Of a DNA stretch of 64,000 nucleotides, positions 11,486 through 26,751 are shown piece after piece. The DNA lies in the NCBI GenBank assembly GCA_025331435.1, contig JAIWNI010000074.1:62001-126000 (forward strand), given 5' to 3'. The position numbers and the translations under genes were made by a program. Under the pieces are notes generated by a model that searched no databases, had not been told where the DNA came from, and saw only the letters and a list, made by a program, of their open reading frames with translations. How positions within the stretch are numbered: the first letter of the stretch is position 1; each line of letters starts with the position of its first letter. This DNA is from Choanephora cucurbitarum. Lineage: Eukaryota; Mucoromycota; Mucoromycetes; Mucorales; Choanephoraceae.

Positions 11486-12087
11486 TTTTTTTTCCAGGGA
11501 GATGTTGATTCGAATAAAAAAGAAAATATCATACAAGACTATTTTCAGTCGAACAAAAAGAGAATATTTTAGCGCTTAGGTTTCTAGTATGTGTTGACTC
11601 TATTATCGCTCTTGTTTCGACCAGCGATATTATATATCTCCATATACTACTCATCGAGATGCTTGAAGGATATTAGATTCACTAGCACTGAATCGATTAA
11701 GCAGCAAGAAGAGAAATTGCTGAATGCGGTGTGTAGCTCAAGTCAACACGTTGATCCAAGAAGAATGTTTTGTATGATTGAGAAGAAAAGAGTAATTGTG
11801 CAACAATGGTTGAGAAAGAAGACTCTTCTGGGGAATGAATGTTGCCATATAGAAAAAAGCAACTTGCTTGTTTTTGGCTTCCATTGCAACGACCATACTT
11901 TACTCAGTACTGAATTGATTTCTTCTCTCTTATGTTAATGCCATAGTGAGCATATACTTATTTATGACAAATCCATCTTACACTTACATTAACTTTGTTC
12001 TCAAACTTAATCTAAGAAAGAAGCATACTTTATGATTTTTTCTGGTATTCAATATCCACTCAAAGTTGCAAGGAGTAAGAGTTAGTA
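11486..12087. other. Intergenic DNA, no gene supported
   Basis: One open frame at about 11591-11938 (115 codons) has no ATG start, no recognisable domain and no splice support; it may be chance or decayed sequence. Confidence 0.4.
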
Positions 12088-12256
12088 CAGTTATCCCCCG
12101 ATTTAGGGAACAGTTTTGGTTCCCTCGACACCGTTCCCTAAATCAAAGTCGTTCCTTATTTCTCAAAGCAATAGCAGGGAATATTCAGCATCAAACGAAC
12201 TTTGGTTCCATCAAGACCGTTCCCTATATTTCGTTCCCTAAATCGGGGGAAGACTG
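12088..12256. mobile_element. 169-bp MITE, Tc1/mariner (pogo-like) type
   Basis: Terminal inverted repeats of 24 nt with two mismatches: the left end begins CAGTTATCCCCCGATTTAGG and the right end, reverse-complemented, begins CAGTCTTCCCCCGATTTAGG. The element is flanked by TA on both sides (12086-12087 and 12257-12258), the target duplication typical of Tc1/mariner elements; CAGT...ACTG ends suit the pogo/Fot1 group. The interior repeats GTTCCCT-like words. There is no room for a transposase, so it would need one in trans. The near-perfect ends suggest recent activity. Confidence 0.85.
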
Positions 12257-12439
12257 TATTTATCTCTTGGAATTATTTTAAACAAAACCTGAAAAAGTTG
12301 GATCACTTTCTATAGTCATGTGGTTGCATAACGATTTAATCACATCCAGCCTCGATAAGGGCAATAAGGTTATAGCAAAGTCTATATAAGTTATTAACAG
12401 GTATAGCATCATCGACAAGCTCTAGCAGACAAATCTATT

Positions 12440-12880
12440 AGAGTGCGCTGAGCTGCTAAAATAATGGAGCTTTTTTTATCTCCACAAAATCGTAGTTGCC
12501 ATTTCTATGATTTCTGCCTTCCGATAGTCCTTTGATCACAACTTAGTACCCCCTAAACGTATACAAAGTAACTGCAAAAAAAGCCGTTCCATATCACAAA
12601 AAATACTAGTTTGTTGTCGCTTTATCTAAGAGTGTAAATTCTTTCAACCTGTATTCTGATAACTTGTTTTTAGTCTTTAAGACATGCTCACAATAAGAAA
12701 GTATCTGTCTTGATGTCAGATATCTTTTCAAGTATGTCTTGTGGTCTTCTTCATTTGCTTTGACCTGCGTATAGTTTTGTAATCATCTACAAACCTATAG
12801 ATGAGTTCAAATTATGCAATCATGTAGGCCATTTAGACATCCTTAAAGCCCTTTTTTGCCTTCGAGCTCTATAGAAACTC
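12440..12880 (-). pseudogene. Possible decayed coding sequence, unassigned
   Basis: On the minus strand, protein-like runs appear in shifting frames: IYRFVDDYKTIRRSKQMKK near 12.8 kb, then VLKTKNKLSEYRLKEFTLLD near 12.65 kb, then a run with K-W-Q-L-R-F-C-G-D near 12.5 kb, interrupted by stops. This resembles an old transposon-derived gene, but no family can be named. Confidence 0.25.
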
Positions 12881-15800
12881 TATAGTTTTGATATACGAAG
12901 CTCCTAATTGAAAAGTTCAAGGACTGAAACAGGGTCTTTTATTGATGGAAGATAGAACTTCAAAAGCCTAACTTCTTTCGCTTTTCGTCATCAAGGAAGT
13001 GCAACTCAGACTTCTGCTCAAATGTACTCTCATGAATACAATCACCTTCTTCCAATCTTTCATCGTCTAATTCTTATACTTTTTTTTGGAGAAATAGAAT
13101 TTTAATAAGCCATTGCCGAAATGATTTCTTCTTGTGCAGCTCAGTTGCGGTGCCCATTTCTACATATCAGACTACGCTAACACTCACAACATAGGCAAAG
13201 AGAAGGCCAACTCAGTTAAATTTGCTTTCATGTAGCAAATTGTATTCTTAATAGCAGCTCAAGCTATTCTGCATTTTATCTGCGATACATTTTCATTTTT
13301 ACACTTATCTTTTGTAACTCGTGCAGCTAAAAATAGAAGTTCTTTCTTCAATCGAGTGAGTTTTTGCAAACATCATGTTTTTTATGAGAGATAAAAAAAA
13401 GCTTACTATTATTTGATAAATCACTATATGCAAGGCCTGCAATAGTAGGAAGACTAGGGTAAAGTCTTCATGGTACCATTCAATGACTCGGGTTATAAAT
13501 GCAAATGATAGTAATAAATAAAAATATGACAATGTTATGCAGGTCTAAATTTTCACTTGCATTCAGTTCTTGGTTTGGAAGCTAACGGCTTGTTTTCGTA
13601 CCAATATCGATACAAAGTGCCTTTTCTTCTTTGACTCTCAAGGAGAATACAGGATGAACAATTTTTATCAGTGTATATGCTACTTAGTAGCTAAAATCAA
13701 CCTCTTTTCAGTGTCTTACAATGTCAAAGAGTATACAAGACCCAAGCTATAGGTCATATTCAAAGCAGAATCAATATCGCATCACAAGAATCTGTTCTAC
13801 AAACTTGCATTATTTATTAACATTCAATTCGTTCTAAACACATTAGTTCAGTTACTTTATGCATCAAATGAGATTGCGAAATTACCTGAAAAGTACATTG
13901 CCCAAGAGCCTGCTTGAGGTATTGTATTGACTGGCTTATTTGGCCGCTCTTTATTGTATGTATATACCATCAGCGAATGCTCAAACGAATACCGTTACTG
14001 ATGCGACATGCTACCAATTCTGATAAGCCTCGAGGCATCTATCATGGGCATGCGTTGCGAAGCGATCGATTTTGGTATTAGAATACATGTCATTGTAAGA
14101 TCTCATCAAACTTACAATAGCTTAGAGCTTTATGCGTTATTTTGCGATTTATCACAACAATAGATAGTTTATTAAAAGTAATTTTAGAAGGAAGCACAGC
14201 GTAAACTTTTTGTTTGTAGAAGAAAATCCTAGCACTAAGATATGCTTAAACTTAAACAATATCGGTCTGTACAGCTTCGCACTCAAACAAGTTTACAGTT
14301 CCTTCTTGAGACATGAGAAACACATGTCTTATAACCATTCCAATACTGATTCGTTTTGGGGTAAAACACTAGAATCTTGAACATGTAGGCTATTCAAAAA
14401 GCATGGCAAAGATATTTTCTATACACTATTATATTTGCAACATCTCTAAGATGTCTACGTCCACTGTAAAGCGAATATTTTAATTCCGTCAAAACCCTTG
14501 GGCTGCCAAAACCAAAAGGCGCAAAGCTCGTATCAAACAACACAGAGCCATGTATGAGATTGTTGACAAAAAAAAGTAATGGAATTAGCAGACACAACAA
14601 AAGTAGCTGTGTTTGTTCAAAGTAAGCAGATGGTTATGAATGAGTACCTTTTTCCTCAAAAATACCCACACAAAAACCTCACAGGACTATCGTTTCCAGT
14701 AAATTGCCACACTAGGATTTCCCATGAAAGGAGAAAAAGGAGGGTCAATTGATATTCATGAACAAATCACAAGAGCAACTTAAAAGACCATACACCAAGG
14801 ATAGCTAAGTTGAATCTATCTCTATGGATGAAGTTTTGCAAGCCAAACTTTCAGCTGGTATAAGATGTTATATACATATGATCCTCAAGTATGAATTCAG
14901 AAATGTCATATAAAGTTGCAATCCAAAAAGTACCAAAAGTATTGACTATGTCTTCGCTTGTCAAGTGAATTGCAACAACAAGAATACCACATATCTTTCA
15001 AGAAATCCTTTCTACACGACTACAGTATCATAAGTATGTTGCATTGTGCACTCTTATAAACAATAGATGTTCAGTCCATTTGTTATAAGTCTTTGAGCCA
15101 GAGCAAAGCCCTTATCATATTTTACCTGCTATGTCCTCGTTTCCCCCTTCATCTTTGCATCTTCAGACATTTGATCTCTTGTTCTCTGGCACGAATAGGA
15201 AGTTTGAGTAGTTCCGATCGTCCTTGTAATTATTTCGGATAAATTGGTGATTATGAATCGTCAGAAACGAAAAGAAGAATCATTGCCGAAGAGTGAGGCT
15301 TCTGTTGCTGCAAGCACAAAGGGCTGATGCAGGTGATGCTTTAAGCGATGAGGCCTTTCATAGGTTTACCAGATGTGATTGTAAAGTTGCTCTACTGGTA
15401 ATGTTTTCTACTACGTCCAGACATCTTTCTTTGGCATTATTTATTACAAACAAGTGCAGCTATGATTACATGTTGGCATTACTTTGATTTAGAGAACATT
15501 CAGCTTATGCATGATCTCATAATAGGTAAATCAGGATTTCAACATTTAAAAATGTTTTGGTTGTCGAAGCCATAAATAGATGAGGGAGAAGAAAAGGGGT
15601 TTCTTCAGGTATCAATGTATGTTTATATCATTAGGCTTGTTGCAAATGAGGAGATGAGAGAAAATAACAGACCGAAACAATCTTATTTCTTTTTAATTAA
15701 TTTAAAACTTCAATCATACCCTAGGATTATAATCAACTAGGGGAGTTGATTTTGAGACAAAACAATCGCTCTGTCAAATGCGATCATTTTATTCAGAAGA

Positions 15801-18438
15801 TCGTTCGATTCAAGCAGTGCGATCTTATAAGAATCGGCTCAATCCTATGTAGTACAAAACCAGAAGACATGTATAGCGTAGATGCTCCAATTCTCTCATT
15901 CCCTTGAATTACTGCCATATTTTGTTTAAGGAAACTATCTCTACTTTTACTTTCTCTTTGTCTGTCTATAAGAAAGACTCAGCCCTACTCAATCAGGGCC
16001 TTTGTGGGCTATTTTTCAAACGTAAGTGCGTTTTTTCATGTTCAAGTTAACGTGTGACGATATTGGTTAGCTTGAGCTAGTAATACATCAAGTTCTCAAT
16101 GGTGTTATCGAGTAGTACGATGGAAGCATAACAACACACACACCTATGTATAGAATTACGAGCCAAAGTTAGCTTGGACATAGAAGCGTATCTTCCTTTT
16201 CTTTTATACATATTATTCTCCTATTCTTTCTGTGTAGTTTGACCAGTCATATGTATCAAAGGTTCAGTTGAATACATTTTGTCTAGCACAGACCTTACTT
16301 TGATGCGAGCTACCCGTGTTTTCCCTTCTCACGTATAGCATCGGATTTCCTTCTTCATGATTAGAATTAGACGTGTAGCACTTAACATAGGATCTGGTGT
16401 GTTGAGAGTGCCAATTCTTTTTCTTTCAGCAATTCTCAAACGTTTAGAGCTGCTGGTTATTTTCAAGCTTACGTTTCATTCATGTCTACTGATAAAGGGG
16501 TAAGCAGGAAAGGTTTTGTAAAATACACTGCCTGACTTTGGCTACACACAAACAAAAAGATCATCCTTGCTTCGTGTTAGTTTACCTTTTTCTTCATTTG
16601 GTTGTCAGAGCAACAAAAGAGAAAGGGGAGAAGGGATAGTTTTCAAAAGGAGAAAGATCTGCTAATTATTATAGCAACCTAAGAAAAATAAAAAGGAATG
16701 CACAAAAGGGTTATATCTAACTAAATGATGCCTTAAACTTTGTCCCCTTCTCTCTCCCCCTGCATCTTTGCATACATCAACATGATCCGAAAATATAAAA
16801 CATGATTTACAGAACAACAGAAGACTAACCTAGCTTTGTTATTTAGAGGAGAAAAGCAAATCATGTCAATTCATTTATTGCAGCTAGAGATAAAGAAGGC
16901 ACTGAGATTCTCAAAGCATTTTGCAACCGTGTATCAGCAAGAACGCAAAGCAGAAATCAGAAAGCAATCTCATAAATCTAGATGAAAAAATCGTCCAAGA
17001 GCATTTCTTCACCTAGAAAATCTTGACAATAATCATTCAGTAAACAAAAAAGGAGGGACAATTCATGTAACTACTCTATAAGTAAAGCCCTTCTACATCA
17101 CTTTTATTCTGGCTTTAACTTCAGCAGGGGCTTTGCTTTTTTTTATCTTTCCTTTTTAAAAAAACAAGGATTTTTTCTCTGAAGAGTGACGTGCACACCT
17201 ATTGTCTTCTTCTAAGCCAATAAAGAGCTGAAATATGTTGACTCTAAAAGGAAATTGAAGTGAACAGATAGAAAGCGCGGGTATAATATAATAAGGTTTG
17301 GTGGCTGTATTAAAATACCTATTTATTCAAATGTAATCCTATTGGAAGAATTGGCAGATGAATTATACAATCTTATGTTACACAATAGAAGTTGAAACAA
17401 GAAAATTTAGAGTTTAATATGAAAGTATTTTTACCTAATTGTACATGGCACTGCATAACCACAAGTACATGATAGGAGCGCAAGTGCTGATATTTATAAA
17501 TAAGAAAGGTAAATAGGGCTGCATACAAGTACATAATAAGCTTCCATTATTATGTGTGTGCAAAGAGATAATGTTTATTTAGAAGATGAGGGCCGACAAC
17601 TTGGTAACAGACTCCGATTGTGTACCTATACCAAGAAGATTTGGCCAATCATTCCAAATACAGACCATTGAGGGTAGAGTCTAATTGACATTGCAAGAAC
17701 AGAATAAAGCTAGCTATAGAAGACTCATACGATTTTATTGCTATTTCATTAGCACTTTTGGAAGCCACTGACATTGACAGATTTGAAGCTCTTCTATTTT
17801 GGTTTTCTTAATAGGGAAAATTTTGACATTTGGTTGCTGCAATCCATTCTTCATGAATTCTCTTGTTCTTTATGTAAATCTTTTTTTTAAAGGAACATTA
17901 AAATACAACTTGATAAACATTTAAAGTCAATTTAATTGCACAGCAAGAGCATGTCATATTTAGCAATAAACAAACAGCCAGCGCCATTCACCTCAAATTG
18001 TAAAGTTATGGTCCATTTGTAAACCAAAAAAGCTTTGTCGGAGGACCAGTCTTTTTCTTTAATTGGAACACAGTAAATTGTGTGTATATGTTTAGAAAAA
18101 TAACAAAAAGCAGTTGATAAGCAAGTAGAAGCAGAAGAATCAGTTCTCAACTGCTGCAATCTCGAGTATCTTTGGATCTTGTTATCCAAAGAGGAATTGA
18201 CTCAGAAGGCAAAAGCCCTCGACAACAACAATAGGCTGACAAATTGAACGGATAAAATCATTAAAGAATAAATGGCTTCCGCACATCAAAAAAATAGTCG
18301 CACAACTTTCTACACTATTTATATAGCAAGCTTTTTTTTAGATTTAATTTCTCTTTTTCTTTCTTCTTCCATTATTTGCTAGAACTTTGAATAATTTTTC
18401 TTTTCCTTATGATTTTTTTGCTCTTCTGATATTAAGAC
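12881..18438. other. Long gene-poor region upstream of the velvet gene
   Basis: About 5.5 kb of AT-rich DNA. Short open frames (13570-13752, 14394-14600, 15293-15487, 17932-18189) lack recognisable domains and splice support. It may hold regulatory DNA for the velvet gene and decayed transposon fragments; I see no tRNA, CRISPR-like or structural RNA signal. Confidence 0.4.
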
Positions 18439-20556
<2,118 letters not shown>

Positions 20557-21371
20557 CAAATAAATTCGCATATTTTCTATTTTTATCATGTGATAGAACA
20601 ATCTTTCATCAATTGTTTCAATGTCTTTGTTCGATCGAAAGAAATATGTCGTCCTATCTCCGACAAATGACTACCAACTACCATTTCTGTATGATTTTAC
20701 CGTCGTATTGGTTCACTTTAAAGTTTAGTAGGCGCCTAGAACCCAACAAATGGCTTTTGAAATCCAGATGATTATTACTTTAGAGCTTCAAAATTAACCA
20801 ATGTCAATGTTTAAGTATGAAGATAAACGAAAAAAATACTCCCATGATAAAAATACACCATTTAGTTATCTTATAATCAAATAGCACCATCGGTTATGCA
20901 TCGAGAAGCCACTGGCAGCCAGCTTTTAAACTCGGAGTGTGCATACCCCTTTTTTTGTCACTCATTTCTTTCGTTTGCATTCATTTGAACAACATGCCGT
21001 GGAATACACATATCCCGAGTTTTCTTCTTGTCTTTCCTCCTTGTTTCTGTCTGTAGACAGGCAATTTGATATCTTATAGCCATCAAGATAGGAAGTTACA
21101 TGATCTGTTCTTGGTTATTGTGTAGCACTCTAATCATTGAACAAAGAGAGTTGCATAATACCAATTAAGACACCATTTCAAAATTCACGCTGTATGATGA
21201 TATGCCCATTGCTTATCTTGATTAGAAAGATGTTCCTATGATACTAAAGGCATAAAGAAAAGACAACCGAAATCAACAGACTATAGACATGACCTCACTA
21301 GATGTAAATCGCAATGTTGAATGGATTCAGTCTCCCTTTTATCTCTCTCTCTTTGTCCTTTCTTCTTACAC
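20557..21371. other. Intergenic, 3' of velvet and 5' of MFS gene
   Basis: No coding or RNA feature recognised. An in-frame upstream ATG for the transporter exists at 21321. Confidence 0.5.
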
Positions 21372-23352
21372 ATGGACAATACAAAAGTGAGCTATATGGA
21401 AGCTGCAACAATCGACAGGGCCAATCAATCGAACGAATATTCTGACAAATCAAACAGTAAAGCTCTATTTCGATCTGCATCAAACAGTTCTTTGATCTCA
21501 TCCCTTTGTTTTTTCTATTAGAGAAAAAGTCCAACCCATGGTGGGTTGTACTGGCTACATTTCTTTCTCAAACTGTTGGATTGGGAATCTTAATGAGTTG
21601 GTAAGTCCCTCTTCTTTTTAGTAGATTTATGACTCTGTTACTCATGGCAATCAATCCATATTGGCAAATTTGGTTGATCAACTTTCTATTTAATTTAGGG
21701 GTAGGCTCAAAGCAGATTGCAAAGATCTAATACGCAAGAGATTAATTTAATTTGCTTTAGGAGTTCTTCAAGATTATTATGAACAGCATGTTTTTGGCAA
21801 GAGCGGTAGTTCTGTGGTTCGGTTGAGTCTAGTAGGCACATTTGGCAATTTTGCTTTGAATGCGTTTAGTCCTGTTGCTCAAGTGTTAGTATCTTACTTT
21901 GGAACTAAAACAAGTGTGATTATAGCTACTTTCCTCAGTACATCTGGATTATTGTTGGCTAGCCAGAGCAGCCAGGTAGTAACTTCTATCTTTCATCTTT
22001 ACTTTCGGATTATCATATATACACATGTGTATATACTAGTTGGTGATTGTTGTGAAGCAATGCTGATGACTGACGGAGATTTATATAGGTTTGGCACTTG
22101 ATAATCAGTCAAGGGTTAGTGTTTGGTGCAGGTGGATCAATCATTTTCTATGTAGAGTATAGATGTTTGTACATCTCAAATTAAGGTGAATTGACACTTT
22201 GTGTGTTTAGATCGGAATGAGTAGTATTCAGCAATCTTTTTCGGAACATAGAAGGAGTGGTATTGCTTTAGGTATTGCTACCAGTGGATCATGTATGGGT
22301 GGATTAATTATGCCATTTGTTATGACCGCTATAAATAGGCAGTTTGGTATTACTGTGTATAGTATTACCTTATTTCTCAAGATATACTGAAAGACTTACT
22401 GATTTTTTTGTAGATGTTATTGGGTGTTAGGAGGTCTCACTTGCTTATTGTATATGATATCTTGCTTTCTATTCAAAAATGTTACGGAGGACAAAATATC
22501 TGAGAATCACAGTTTGAGTACGATTGAACTAGATATCTTAAAAAGTCCGTCTTTCCTTTTGTGGTGTACAGCCGACATTGTGATTGAACTGAGCTATTAC
22601 ACACCTCTTTTCTTCCTGCCATGTAAGTCTTTATGCAAGACCTTCTTCTGTATCTTTTTTTCCATACTTAAAACAATATCCATATATCCATTCTAAGTGA
22701 TTCGAGGGAGAGAAGAAAAAATGAGAAATAAAAGGGATTAAGATATACGACTAACACAATACGTTTAGCCTACGCAACTTATTTGGGACTGAGCGATACA
22801 CAAGGTTCATGTTTGATTTCAGTTACTGCTTCTTGTAATGCGATTGGACGGATACTATCAGGGTAATATTAATATATAAATACAAAAATAAGCTTACATT
22901 TTGATAAAAGGAGGGTAGATAACTAACGAGTTTTTGACAGGCATGCTGCAGACCACATAGGACATATAAACACAATCATCCTTACATGTCTTTTTGCAGG
23001 ACTAAGCGCCTTTTTCATTTGGACTTTTGCATATAGTTTTCCATTACTCGTGTTATTTTCAATTGTATTTGGATTTTTTGGCGGTGCTTTTGTCACTCTA
23101 AGCCCCTCCACCACTGCCATTGTCACTGGTATGGACAAATTCAGATCAGGCTACTCCATCTTTCTATTTGTTACCGTAGTTGCTATGTTTGGGCCTAACT
23201 TTGCAGGTATAATTGAAGCAAGTGTTCAACAAGAACCGTTCTTGGTTTATAAGATCTTCACAGGCACTGGTTATTTAGTAGGAGCAGGGATCATGATTGC
23301 CTTGAAGTGGAGACTTTGTGGCTCGTTTACAATGCTCTTGAAAAAGCTTTAG
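21372..23352 (+). CDS. MFS transporter, monocarboxylate-porter (MCT) like
   Basis: Exons: 21372-21456, 21522-21600, apparent 2-nt exon 21699-21700, 21761-21975, 22089-22151, 22211-22356, 22414-22622, 22769-22862, 22941-23352; about 434 aa. All other phases agree. A short hydrophilic N-terminus precedes NPWWVVLATFLSQTVGLGI and SWGVLQDYY, the first transmembrane region and loop typical of fungal MCT-like carriers. Later segments include a Gly-rich helix (GLVFGAGGSIIFY), SGIALGIATSGS, and six C-terminal helices with PSTTAIVTGMDKF. These are plasma- or organelle-membrane carriers; substrate unknown. The 2-nt exon exactly restores the conserved S-W-G-V-L. Alternatively a weak GTTGGT donor gives an in-frame single intron that loses S-W-G. 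ATG 21372 is preferred over 21321 because the extra residues are low in similarity. Confidence 0.85.
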
Positions 23353-24259
23353 ATTTTGCATTATTAAATATATATCCTTCAAAGCAATGGCATATTTTTC
23401 ATTTCACTATCACTCAAAAAAACTCGTAAATAAACAAAAGATATCGGTTCAAGAAAGATAAGCTCTATTGCGAAAAGGAATGGTCATTTGGAGGGGAAAA
23501 TGGCTGTACTAAAGCAGCAGAATACTTAGGCTGTAGAGTTTGCTATTACATGAAGTTTCAATGACCAAGATAGGTAAAAAAGAAGAGCAGTAAGGGAAGA
23601 AAGTAGCCACTGATATATGGCTTCTGGCAATAGTTGAATTGATTATAATCAGTAATTGAGACCAATACTCTTACAATTTAGAAGGCTTGATTGTTGTGCT
23701 TACGATCATGATCTTTTATGCAAAACAAGAAATTTATCTTAATGTCATTCGTTACTTGTATTTTCAACAATTCAACCGTTTCAGAAATCTCTAAAAATTT
23801 TGTTTTATCATATAGCAACACCTGTCCGAAAACAAAGGTTTCTATATTTTTATATGTAAGAAAGTCAAACAGTCAATCATGTTACAGTACAAAACATACT
23901 GCTAGCCAAGCTTTTTAAAGTTTTCGAGCAAAGTGAAATATGAGCAAAGTCTGCCTTTGAAGCGAGGTTTATTATTCAAGTTCAGACCAGGTCAACTGTC
24001 ATGCTGTTCTCGAAGTTGCATTTCTTTTTGAAAATCCGCTCAATAAAAAGGCTTCATATAAAACGGGGATTGAATTAAAAGTGTCTAGTTTATAATATTA
24101 GGGGAGATTGCACTCTATATTTTCTTTTAATCAAACAGGCCCTTACTTTTAAAAGAAAGCCCTTCCTTTCTTTTCCTCCCTTCGCTTTCCCTTCTTTTAT
24201 TTCTTTTGATTTTATCTCACTTCGCTCTCCCTCTCGTACCTAATTCTTGTTAATCGATC
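23353..24259. other. Intergenic, 3' of MFS and promoter of next gene
   Basis: No gene recognised. The last 120 nt before 24260 form a strong C/T-rich leader typical of promoters here. Confidence 0.5.
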
Positions 24260-26487
24260 ATGTCTTCTTCACCCAAGTTCTGGCAAAAACTGGGTTTAAG
24301 AAAACAAAACAAGTCGCTGTCTTCTTCAACAACGAACTCAGGTACAAGATAAATCGAATCAATTATTCGTTGACAATAGGACCTAAGAATAAATCACTAG
24401 ACAATGCTTCCATTCGGTCTTCTGCTTCGCTTTATACTATTCATGACGCTCCTTCAGAAACAAATGGGAAACAAATGAAACGTTTCAGGCAGGCTTAGTT
24501 GTTTCTTGTGCCCAATCCTAAACAATAGTTAATTTCCTCCATATTTTAGTAACCTGAGATTACGAAGCAGGGCAAGCTTCACCTCTTTACGTCAGCAGCC
24601 CATCATGGATAATGCAGTACGTCCTGCTTTTGTCAAGCCAGCCATAAGAAAACCAGCTGCTGATTCAGGTACTAATGTCTTACAAAGCAATGTATGTCAA
24701 ATAACCCGATTTCATTAAAATAAATAGAAGAATCAGTGGAAAGCAATATGATGTCAGGTAAGCTTCCACATGAATTTCTCCAAAAAAGAAATACATATAA
24801 TAACAATCAACTGATTTCTTGTCTTTGTTGCTATAAATTGATGCATAGATTTGGAGGATGATCATCACCCAAACATGACGCATAATAAAAAATCATCTAT
24901 TCCTAGTCTTGTTTCATCTGACTATAACCTCAAGAAATATACTACACCTCAACCAACTCGAAAACAGTCATGCGCTGATCTTCCAAACAATAATAGCGCC
25001 ATTAGCAAATTACCATCTCCTCGAGTTATGAAGAAGACAAAAAGCAACCAATCCTTAAAGTCAGTTTCTTCTGCCAGTAGTCGACCTGGAAGTGCCGATC
25101 AAAAGACCAAATCGAAATCAGTTCAATCAGGCACACCTATTATAAAGAGAAAAAGCATACCTAAATTGGATCAGAAACAATCACAAACAATAAGCAGTGA
25201 CGAAGATGACACCAAGTCAAATCTAACTCGTTCTTCCTCTTATTCCAGCATCATTGATAAGCGTTCCAAAAAGAAATTGAGCCACGACAAAAAAAAGAAT
25301 CAATCTACGGAAGCTGGGGATAATTTTGTACTAGATATGCTGCGAGATGAGCTAGAAAAAGAAAAAGCCGCTTCACGTGCACTATTAGGTCAAAAAGAAG
25401 GTAGACAATAACTCCCTGCATTCGCTTTGATTGTTTTGTTTGACAAACACAACAATTCTATTATAGCAATAGCTAAAGATTTAGACTATTTCTGTAAACT
25501 TGTCGATGAAGTTACTGATGAAAAAGATGAATTCAAGCAAAAATACGAGGAGGAAAAAGTAATGAGTACCCTTTAATGCCAATTCCTGATCTGCTCACAG
25601 TTTCATATTAGACACAAAATGAACTTTTAAGAAAATCTTTGAGGAACATGCAGTCAAGGTATGTTACATCAAACGATCATTTATCTAAACCCTGAGTTAT
25701 TTGTTACTTAGCTGCAACTCAATTGCCAAACTCAACACTGAGGTATGTCTTGTACAGAAACATTTACTTTTTCTTTCTTATGCATAATTCAAACCTGTAT
25801 TTCATGCAGCCTTTACAACAACCATCACAGGAAAACGAGGAAACGCACACTTTGTTTAGACAGCTACAGAGCAAAGATGATGAGATAACTAGTTTGAGAA
25901 ATGATTTAAAGCAAACACAAAGCCAGCTTCAAATCTTACGTAAAACTATGGAGCAGATGTTACGAACAGACGGAAGAGAATTAGAAGACGCTTCCTTTTC
26001 ACAAGAAAGGTAATGTTATGGACCACCCCTCTCTCTCTTTTTTGTATTCAAAATTGATCTAGTCTTGTTGTAGTGACGACGTGAAATCCCTTTTGTTGCA
26101 AGCTAGCTATCATCCAAATACTGAAACGCCCCCTTCTCCAACACCGTGCTACGTGATAAGTGACACAACAGAAGATGATGATGATCTGATGTCTACTACT
26201 TCAAGAGACTCTTATCATAGTAATAAGAATCATTGCTTTAGACCGCAATACGACTTTTTGAAATACGATAATCTGACTGAACAAATAGCAAAGAAAAAGG
26301 TAGTTTTCTTCTCACCGTTGCATTGATAGATGCATTCAACTTACATTTTATTTGCATATAGTCCGAAGACTACTCTAAAAAGATTGCTTTGTCGCGTAGA
26401 CGCAAGAATCAAATAGAGGAGATGCTAGGCGAAGTTGACATGCAACTTAATCGCGTCAGACAAAAGATTAGGACACCTTCATCTTAA
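24260..26487 (+). CDS. Ser-rich coiled-coil protein, unknown function
   Basis: Eleven exons fit phase: 24260-24341, 24380-24488, 24550-24668, 24728-24757, 24849-25400, 25467-25558, 25612-25658, 25712-25742, 25810-26009, 26074-26299, 26362-26487; about 537 aa. The N-terminal half is basic, Ser/Lys-rich and probably disordered. From about residue 270 there are heptad-like coiled coils (MLRDELEKEKAASRALL, LVDEVTDEKDEFKQKYEEEK, LRNDLKQTQSQLQILRKTME), then an acidic Ser/Thr patch and a final coiled coil (QIEEMLGEVDMQLNRVRQKI). I do not recognise the family; cytoskeletal or polarity scaffolds have this look. The intron after exon 2 needs either a GC donor (24489) or a weak GTTGTT donor slightly downstream; both keep frame. 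Confidence 0.75.
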
Positions 26488-26751
26488 AATGTTTCTGACG
26501 TTGTCATTCATTTATCAACCCTTTCCTTCCTAAAGTCTTTCTTTTTTCACGTTTACATTGCATTATGTATACCATCTTCGTACATATACACTTGACATAT
26601 AACTCAAATACATCTATAAGCATTATCACAAACACTCACATATAAACACATCTATACATATAGGCCACATAACTATTATTTAAAAAAGACATGTACTTTT
26701 TTTTTAGTTTATTCTTAAAACCTAAATATGCTGTGATATATAGAAGGAGAC

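Noticed and set aside
11591..11938. 115-codon open frame
   Set aside because: No ATG start and no recognisable domain.
12066..12281. 71-codon open frame
   Set aside because: It coincides with the inverted-repeat MITE and its translation simply reflects the palindromic ends.
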